This document shows, in pieces, positions 60,010-64,000 of a DNA stretch of 64,000 nucleotides. The DNA lies in contig DAISGD010000010.1 of NCBI GenBank assembly GCA_036823295.1, positions 9,235 to 73,234 on the forward strand. Direction: 5' to 3'. The notes beneath the pieces are model-generated. The model did no database searches. It was not told the DNA's origin and saw only the letters and a program-made list of their open reading frames with translations. Both the position numbers and the translations under genes were made by a program. The stretch comes from UBA4742 sp002403895. Its GTDB lineage: Bacteria > Actinomycetota > Acidimicrobiia > Acidimicrobiales > Acidimicrobilacustridaceae. The number at the start of each line of letters is the position of its first letter. The stretch's first letter is position 1.

Positions 60010-60525
60010 GTGACGATGACCTATCCGGTCGAAATCGTGCGCAGCACGCGCCGACGCAAGACGGTCCAAGCCATCATGGACGACGGGGTGATCCGGGTCC
60101 ACGTACCGGCCACCATGACCGGCGCCGAGGTCGACCGCTACGTCGCCGACCTGGTGCCCCGGCTCGAGCGTCGGTTCCGTTCCGAGCACATCGACCTCAC
60201 CCAGCGGGCCGCCGACCTCTCACGCCGCTTCGATCTCCCCCGCTCGCCGTCGGTGGTGTGGGCCGACAACCAACGCCAGCGCTGGGGCTCGTGCACGGTC
60301 GCCACGGGCGAGATCCGCATCTCCCGGCGCTTGGCGGACTACCCACCCTGGGTCCTCGACTATGTGGTCGTCCACGAGCTGGCCCACCTGGTGATCGCCG
60401 ATCACTCCCCCGCCTTTCATTCCCTCGTCGACCAGTACCCCCGTGCCGAGCGGGCCCGCGGCTACCTCATGGCCAAGGCGGGGGACGAGGACTACGACGA
60501 TCTCCGTTCTGGCAGCGCCGGGTGA
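60010..60525 (+). CDS. YgjP-type M48 metallopeptidase (DUF45)
   Basis: A 171-residue protein. STRRRKTVQAIMDDGVIRVH leads in, then QRQRWGSCTVATGEIRISRR and the zinc motif VVVHELAHLVIADHSPAFHS (HELAH...H) define the YgjP/WLM-like family. It is a cytoplasmic peptidase of unknown target. The gene begins 2 bp after the phosphatase stop with GTG and ends in a strong terminator hairpin. Confidence 0.9.
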   Translation: MTMTYPVEIVRSTRRRKTVQAIMDDGVIRVHVPATMTGAEVDRYVADLVPRLERRFRSEHIDLTQRAADLSRRFDLPRSPSVVWADNQRQRWGSCTVATGEIRISRRLADYPPWVLDYVVVHELAHLVIADHSPAFHSLVDQYPRAERARGYLMAKAGDEDYDDLRSGSAG

Positions 60526-60555
60526 CCGCTGCGGTCACCTCTCGCCGCCAGAACG
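60505..60555. terminator. Bidirectional hairpin terminator
   Basis: CGTTCTGGC (60505-60513) and GCCAGAACG (60547-60555) pair outside; GGTGACCGC (60521-60529) and GCGGTCACC (60531-60539) pair inside. It overlaps the stop of the YgjP peptidase gene and lies before the end of the converging AarF gene, so it can end both. Outer arm TTCTGGC recalls the family 1 repeats. Confidence 0.7.
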
Positions 60556-60570
60556 AAACGAGGCCAGCAG

Positions 60571-61995
60571 TCAGTGAACGGCGGCCCAGGCGGCCTCTCG
60601 GCGACCCAGCTCGGTCGAGGGCAAATCACCCCTGCGGTACTCGAACAGGATGGCCCGCCAGCCGTTCGTGGCCTCCAAGCGGCCGAGCAGGGAGCTGACG
60701 CCCCACACCACCCGGTCGAGCAGTACGAACGACGGCGGCATGTCCAGGGCGGCGAGCACGTCGGCGTAGGGGCCGCGGACGTCCACCAGCACGCGGAGGG
60801 CGTCACCCACGTAGCCCGGGGTGAACGTGAAGCGGTCGGTGAGGTAGGCCCGGTAGGGCGCGCTCACACACGCGAATACCTGGTCGGGATCGAGGCCGTG
60901 GTCCCGGCCCAGGAACCCGGCGGCGACCATGGCGTCGACCGTGGCCGACGCCTTGCCGGCCAACACGGCGTCGAGCACGGACATAAGTCCGGCCCACTCG
61001 TGGTCGTCGAACGTCTTGACCAACCCGAAATCGAGCGCCACCAGCCGGCCGTCGGCCCCGAACCGGAAGTTGCCAGGGTGGGGATCGGCGTTGAACTGGC
61101 GATCCCTCACGATGGAGCCCTGGGCGAAACGGAACAGCGCCTCGGCGGCCTGGCTCTTGGCCTCCTCCCCGGCGCCCGCCTCCAGCTCAGCGAAGGTGAG
61201 ACCGTCGGCCCAGTCGGAACACAGGATCCGGCGGGTGGAGTACTCGGCCACCACCGAAGGGACCAACACGAACGGGTGCCCCGCGTAGCGCTCGGCGAAC
61301 GTGTGCTGATGGGCCGCCTCGATCCGGTAGTCGAGCTCATCGGCCATGCGGGCCCGCAGCTCTTCGGCCAGAGCGGCCACGTCCACCCCGGGCAAGGTGA
61401 AGCCCGAGAGCAGGGCGGCGAGTCGTTGTCCATCGGCCAGGTCCTGCCTCATGGCTTCCTCAACCCCGGGGTACTGGACCTTCACCGCCACCGGACGTCC
61501 GTCGGCCAGCCGGGCCCGGTACACCTGCCCGATCGATGCGGCCGCCACCGGGACCGGGTCCCACTCGGCGAATACCGCGTCGGGATCCGCGCCGAGCTCG
61601 GCCCGCACCACCGACGCAGCCAGGCTGGGGGCCATAGGCGGCGTGTCGGCCTGGAGTTGGGCCAGGGCGGCCTGGGCGTCGGGCGGGAGGGCATCGCCGA
61701 GGAACGACAGCATCTGCCCCAGCTTCATCACCGCCCCCTTGAGCTGGCCCAACTCGCGGGCGGCATCCTGAGCTGAGCGGACGGCGAACTGGGCGTCGAG
61801 GTCGTCGCGCCGACCGCGGGCAGTCGTATGGGAACGGGCTCGGGTGACCGTCAGGTCGGCGCCTCGGCGCACCCCCAGGCCGGCCAGACGAGTACGACGC
61901 CGCAGGCCGACACACCAGCGCCGCAGGCCGACACACCAGCGCCGCAGGCCGACACACCAGCGCCGCAGGCCGGTCCACCAGCTGCGGATGGTCAC
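60571..61995 (-). CDS. AarF/ABC1/UbiB-family protein kinase-like protein
   Basis: A 474-residue atypical kinase. The KxGQ motif is GAVMKLGQMLSFLGDALPPD, then VAAASIGQVYRARLADGRPV and VAVKVQYPGVEEAM with the ATP Lys, and QFNADPHPGNFRFGADGRLV, LDFGLVK with the metal Asp. UbiB/ABC1 proteins act in quinone or lipid handling. The N-terminus carries four 7-residue repeats (LRRWCVG) rich in Arg and Trp. GTG start overlaps the ChbG stop (GTGA). Confidence 0.92.
   Translation of the reverse strand: MTIRSWWTGLRRWCVGLRRWCVGLRRWCVGLRRRTRLAGLGVRRGADLTVTRARSHTTARGRRDDLDAQFAVRSAQDAARELGQLKGAVMKLGQMLSFLGDALPPDAQAALAQLQADTPPMAPSLAASVVRAELGADPDAVFAEWDPVPVAAASIGQVYRARLADGRPVAVKVQYPGVEEAMRQDLADGQRLAALLSGFTLPGVDVAALAEELRARMADELDYRIEAAHQHTFAERYAGHPFVLVPSVVAEYSTRRILCSDWADGLTFAELEAGAGEEAKSQAAEALFRFAQGSIVRDRQFNADPHPGNFRFGADGRLVALDFGLVKTFDDHEWAGLMSVLDAVLAGKASATVDAMVAAGFLGRDHGLDPDQVFACVSAPYRAYLTDRFTFTPGYVGDALRVLVDVRGPYADVLAALDMPPSFVLLDRVVWGVSSLLGRLEATNGWRAILFEYRRGDLPSTELGRREAAWAAVH
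61898..61981. repeat. Four 21-bp in-frame tandem repeats in the AarF gene
   Basis: Units at 61898-61918, 61919-61939 and 61940-61960 are identical; the unit at 61961-61981 differs in two bases. Each encodes LRRWCVG (last: LRRWWTG). The copy number could vary between strains. Confidence 0.85.
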
Positions 61996-62861
61996 GCCAC
62001 CAGGTCGCCAAAGGTGCCGAGGGTGAAGCCGTACTCCTTCACGGCGTGGCCGACGGTACCCGACATGAGCGCGGCGAACTCGGCATCCCACTGGTACCCC
62101 CAGGGGTAGCGGGCCCGAGCGGGGTCGTCGGGTTCGCCCGGGTGGGTGGCCAGCTCGGCCGACAGCGCCCGGGTGGCACTGAGGCGGTGCAGCGCCTTGA
62201 TCATCGAAGGCAGATCGAGCTTGCCGGCCTCGTCCAGCCCGGTCGAGGCCCGGGCGTAGCGCCAGCCGCGGGTCCGGCAGCGACGCTCGAGTCGGCGAGC
62301 GAGCCGGCGAACCGTCACCCCCACCGGTGTTGGGGCGGCTGAGCGGGTGATGCGAATGACCTTCACGTCGTGGCGCTCGCCGAGATCCATCACCACATCA
62401 CGAACCATGGGCCACAGGTGCAGATTCTGGTGAGTGTCGAGATGGTCGATGGTGAGCCCGGCGGCCTGGATCCGTTCCATCTGGGCGCCGAACTCGCGGC
62501 GCAGGTCGTCCGGATCGACACGGCCCGCGGCCGCCCGAGGGAGGAACTGGCGCCACGACGCCGCCAGCCGGCCCCGGCGATCGACGAGGGTGGGGATCTC
62601 CATGGCGCTGAGCAGGGGTGGGTCTTCGCCCACCGCGGCGAGATGGGCCCCGGTCCCCAGCTTGGGGACGTCGCGCAGCCACGCGGCACAGGTATCGAAC
62701 GCGGGCGACAGCGTGAGTACGGAGGTGCTGGTCACGATGCCGGAACGGTGCGCCTTGAGGATGGCCCGCGACACCTTGACCGTGAGGCCGTAGTCGTCCG
62801 CGTTCACGATGAGCAACCGGGATCCGTCACCGGTGACCTGACCGGCTCGGGTGCGACTCAC
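61992..62861 (-). CDS. ChbG/HpnK family (YdjC-like) polysaccharide deacetylase
   Basis: A 289-residue TIM-barrel deacetylase. LLIVNADDYGLTVKVSRAIL has the metal DD, GTGAHLAAVGEDPPLLS a His and IDHLDTHQNLHLWPMVRDVV the second metal His group. Members deacetylate chito-oligosaccharides or the GlcNAc-hopanoid. The GTG start overlaps the stop of the GT2 gene; a sugar-lipid pathway is likely, such as a glycolipid made by the GT2 enzyme. Confidence 0.9.
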   Translation of the reverse strand: MSRTRAGQVTGDGSRLLIVNADDYGLTVKVSRAILKAHRSGIVTSTSVLTLSPAFDTCAAWLRDVPKLGTGAHLAAVGEDPPLLSAMEIPTLVDRRGRLAASWRQFLPRAAAGRVDPDDLRREFGAQMERIQAAGLTIDHLDTHQNLHLWPMVRDVVMDLGERHDVKVIRITRSAAPTPVGVTVRRLARRLERRCRTRGWRYARASTGLDEAGKLDLPSMIKALHRLSATRALSAELATHPGEPDDPARARYPWGYQWDAEFAALMSGTVGHAVKEYGFTLGTFGDLVA

Positions 62862-63703
62862 CGCTGTGGGTCCGCCTCGGGCCGGCGGAGCTCGACGGGC
62901 AGCGGGGCCAATGCCTTCAGCTCGCCCCGCAGGCCGATCATCTCGGACACCAGATGGGCGATCACCGCGTTGGACGACAGCGTGGAGATGCCGCGGGAGC
63001 GGGGGAAGTAATCGACCCCGAACTGCACAATCTCGTAGCCCAGCCGCTGCGCCCGGGCCAGGAGTTCGACATCGATGAACGACCCCTCACTCTTGAGCTC
63101 GACTTGGTCGAACACCGTCCGGCGGCAGAGCTTGAACGAGAAGTTCATGTCCCGGAGCCGCAGCCCGAACAGCAGCTGGATCAGGTGGTTGTAGGCGTAG
63201 CTGTAGACGAGCCGTCGCGGCCCTTCGCCCGTCCGGTCCAGGCGATAGGCGCTCACGATGTCGGCGTCGTAGATGCGCAACAGGCGCACCGCCTTGGACA
63301 CCTCCGCCATGTCGAAAGGAAGGTCGGCGTCGGTGTACAGGATGAGGTCACCGGTGGCCCGGGCGAAGCCGGTCTTCAAGCTGCCGCCCAGCTTGCGGTT
63401 CGCCGGGTGGTGGACCACACCGACACGGGGGTCCTCGGCTGCCAGCTTGTCGGCGATCGCCCCCGTCTCGTCGGTGGACGCGTCGTCGACGATGAGGACG
63501 TCGAAGGTGGTGATCTCGCCGTCGGCGATGAGACGTTCACCGGCTTCGATCCCTGCGGTCACGGCGCGACGGATCGTGTCCGCCTCGTTCCACATCGGGT
63601 AGAAGATCGTGAGGGTGCCGAACTGAGCCGTGACTGCCTCCAGACGTCGGTCACGCAACGTAGTCCAGCATCTGGACAATGACTGTCCTAGGCTCTCGGC
63701 CAT
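62858..63703 (-). CDS. Family 2 glycosyltransferase (dolichol-phosphate mannose synthase-like)
   Basis: A 281-residue GT2. TLTIFYPMWNEADTIRRAV, then FDVLIVDDASTDETGAIADK, LILYTDADLPFDMAEVSKAV (DxD) and EGSFIDVELLARAQRLGYEI are typical. It would put a sugar on a polyprenyl phosphate or lipid. The ATG at 63703 overlaps the ATG of the divergent DUF2510 gene by two bases; a TTG at 63658 is an alternative start. It is coupled to the ChbG gene. Confidence 0.9.
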   Translation of the reverse strand: MAESLGQSLSRCWTTLRDRRLEAVTAQFGTLTIFYPMWNEADTIRRAVTAGIEAGERLIADGEITTFDVLIVDDASTDETGAIADKLAAEDPRVGVVHHPANRKLGGSLKTGFARATGDLILYTDADLPFDMAEVSKAVRLLRIYDADIVSAYRLDRTGEGPRRLVYSYAYNHLIQLLFGLRLRDMNFSFKLCRRTVFDQVELKSEGSFIDVELLARAQRLGYEIVQFGVDYFPRSRGISTLSSNAVIAHLVSEMIGLRGELKALAPLPVELRRPEADPQR

Positions 63704-64000
63704 GCCCGACGAACCCGGCTGGTACGCCGACCCGAGCGGCGAGGCGAACTTTCGCTTCTACGACGGGCGCAAGTGGACCAACAGCCTCGCAGCCGAAAAG
63801 CCCGGTGAAGTACGTGAGGATGACGGCCCGGTCGTGGGCGGCCTGATGGGCCTACTCGAGCACCAGCCTATCAATACGCCGATGGAACCGGAGAAGCCCT
63901 TCGTGGCACCGCCACCGGCTCCTGCGCCGGCCGTGGAGTACGCCCCGCTGCCCGCGGCACCACCGCCGTATTTCTGCTGGATTGCCTTGGCCAGGTCGGG
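63702..64000 (+). CDS. DUF2510-domain protein (partial, runs off the window)
   Basis: The frame MPDEPGWYADPSGEANFRFY DGRKWT matches DUF2510, a short motif (PGWY.DP......R.WDG..WT) at the N-terminus of many actinobacterial membrane proteins. A Pro-rich linker (PFVAPPPAPAPAVEYAPLPA) follows. The 3' end is outside the window, so the effector domain is unseen. Confidence 0.8.
   Translation, partial: MPDEPGWYADPSGEANFRFYDGRKWTNSLAAEKPGEVREDDGPVVGGLMGLLEHQPINTPMEPEKPFVAPPPAPAPAVEYAPLPAAPPPYFCWIALARS

Noticed and set aside
61898..61981. Tandem 21-bp units considered as CRISPR or iteron origin repeats
   Set aside because: Units are directly abutting, in frame and inside a conserved kinase gene, with no spacers.

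Overview
The window is very GC-rich, gene-dense actinobacterial DNA. A mycothiol gene (mshA), an F420-type LLM flavoprotein, MurT/GatD, an RsiG-like c-di-GMP protein, a Rex-headed heme operon and a DUF222/HNH (13E12-type) gene point to Actinobacteria, and I would guess class Acidimicrobiia. That placement is inference from gene content; no rRNA or tRNA was recognised. Two runs of N (11608-11617 and 56989-57088) show a draft or metagenome assembly.

Layout. 1-9.5 kb: the end of an unknown gene, an ABC peptide-binding lipoprotein, SnoaL-like proteins, an LLM oxidoreductase, a 13E12 HNH gene, an EVE-domain protein, an amidohydrolase divergent from a TetR regulator across a perfect 20-bp palindrome, and an XRE-cupin regulator. 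9.5-18.2 kb: a DMT transporter, an SpoU methyltransferase, the murT-gatD cell-wall pair, a CDF metal exporter, a CsoR-like repressor divergent from a P-type ATPase across about 25 bp, and an L,D-transpeptidase. 18.2-28.4 kb: a catabolic block of iron alcohol dehydrogenase, gamma-glutamyl hydrolase (PuuD-like) and aldehyde dehydrogenase, a glutamine-synthetase-like ligase, and a coupled FGGY kinase / sphingosine-1-phosphate-lyase-like enzyme / GNAT operon.

28.4-38.3 kb is the most unusual region. It is an extracytoplasmic thiol-redox island with two TlpA proteins, two CcdA proteins, a membrane-anchored redoxin, a glutaredoxin-like protein and a thioredoxin-like lipoprotein. A BlaI/CopY repressor and an M56 (BlaR-like) protease lie in its middle. 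Three promoters in it carry the same TAC-N5-GTA inverted repeat, which suggests one regulon. At its left edge is a decaying set: an N-terminally lost CsoR, a 42-residue YHS-like ORF and a C-terminally altered nucleotide cyclase domain.

38.3-64 kb is mostly housekeeping: a GT39-like membrane enzyme, a haloalkane-dehalogenase-like hydrolase, an MBL hydrolase with a TetR regulator, rex-siroheme dehydrogenase-hemA-hemC, an acyl-CoA ligase, a CAP protein, an ABC exporter, a SAM hydroxide adenosyltransferase with a coupled 29-residue membrane peptide, proC, YbjN-mshA, an LPXTG-like surface protein, the RsiG-like protein with two c-di-GMP motifs, a CdsA-like protein, MoaD, a histidine phosphatase, a YgjP-type peptidase, an AarF kinase with repeats at its N-terminus, a ChbG-type deacetylase, a GT2 transferase and the start of a DUF2510 protein. 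Several dispersed hairpin repeats sit at gene 3' ends, often between converging genes.
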